From Micromonospora sp. C28SCA-DRY-2 (GTDB lineage Bacteria > Actinomycetota > Actinomycetes > Mycobacteriales > Micromonosporaceae): a stretch of 64,000 bases of DNA. Below the pieces are notes generated by a model. That model had not been told where the DNA came from. It did no database searches and saw nothing but the letters and a program-made list of their open reading frames with translations. The stretch covers positions 289,865-353,864 of the forward strand of contig NZ_JAUMKD010000006.1 of assembly GCF_030519475.1 (NCBI RefSeq), written 5' to 3'. The translations under genes were made by a program, and so were the position numbers. The first letter of the stretch is position 1; every line of letters starts with the position of its first letter. Shown in pieces: positions 63,996-64,000 of the stretch.

Positions 63996-64000
63996 CCCGG

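Overview
The window is about 64 kb of very GC-rich DNA. It has the codon use, GTG starts and gene content of a Gram-positive actinomycete, most likely a Micromonosporaceae member such as Micromonospora or a close relative. Supporting this are WhiA, RbpA, SufR, the mycothiol-dependent MDMPI family, OpcA and acVLRF1, and the syntenic blocks rapZ-yvcK-whiA, gapA-pgk-tpiA-secG and tkt-tal-pgi-zwf-opcA-pgl. No rRNA, tRNA, CRISPR array, transposase or prophage was seen. About 56 genes are supported, plus one possible leader peptide. The genus is an inference from gene content.

Layout. 1-12 kb is mixed accessory and housekeeping material: a class-A-beta-lactamase-like hydrolase with a decaying repeat tail, a DUF5937/ArsR regulator, a TPR protein, typA, a DedA-PAP2-like fusion, a divergent MMPL exporter/MarR pair with a coupled CocE-type hydrolase, and an orphan peptidase-like protein. 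12-18 kb holds an ArsR-MFS efflux pair, cspA, a methyltransferase, a second DedA protein, an MBL hydrolase/MDMPI pair, and rsgA behind a possible 14-codon leader. 19-25 kb is uvrA, a Tat-lipoprotein Rieske protein and uvrC. 25-31 kb (WD40-like protein, TetR/NmrA pair, recQ) separates uvrC from rapZ, which are usually neighbours in actinobacteria. 31-38 kb is rapZ-yvcK-whiA, then gapA-pgk-tpiA-secG and an RbpA-family gene. 38-47 kb is the opposing pentose-phosphate operon tkt-tal-pgi-zwf-opcA-pgl. 47-51 kb has the heme A genes ctaB and ctaA flanking a small leaderless gene and an ATP-grasp gene. 51-58 kb is the SUF operon sufR-B-D-Rieske-C-S-U-T. 58-64 kb holds a LysE exporter, a DsbA-TPR fusion divergent from its likely TetR regulator, acVLRF1, and two coupled XRE-TPR regulators.

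How it works together. Central carbon metabolism is concentrated here. The lower-glycolysis genes run rightward and the pentose-phosphate/glucose-6-phosphate genes run leftward, and they meet near 38.3 kb. The RapZ/YvcK pair, which senses sugar and cell-wall precursor status in other bacteria, lies just upstream. Heme A synthesis and Fe-S assembly are adjacent and share a divergent promoter region (ctaA/sufR).

Two sequence-level themes go beyond the gene list. First, at least eleven genes have a TANNNT box ending only 6-7 nt before the start codon, which predicts leaderless mRNAs. Second, five intergenic or gene-end sites carry short GC-rich direct repeats with periods of about 25-32 bp (or 79 bp). 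Strong perfect hairpins close most operons, and clear palindromic operators lie in front of several transcription factor genes. I found no self-evident new defence or biosynthetic system. The best candidates for undescribed biology are listed in the findings.
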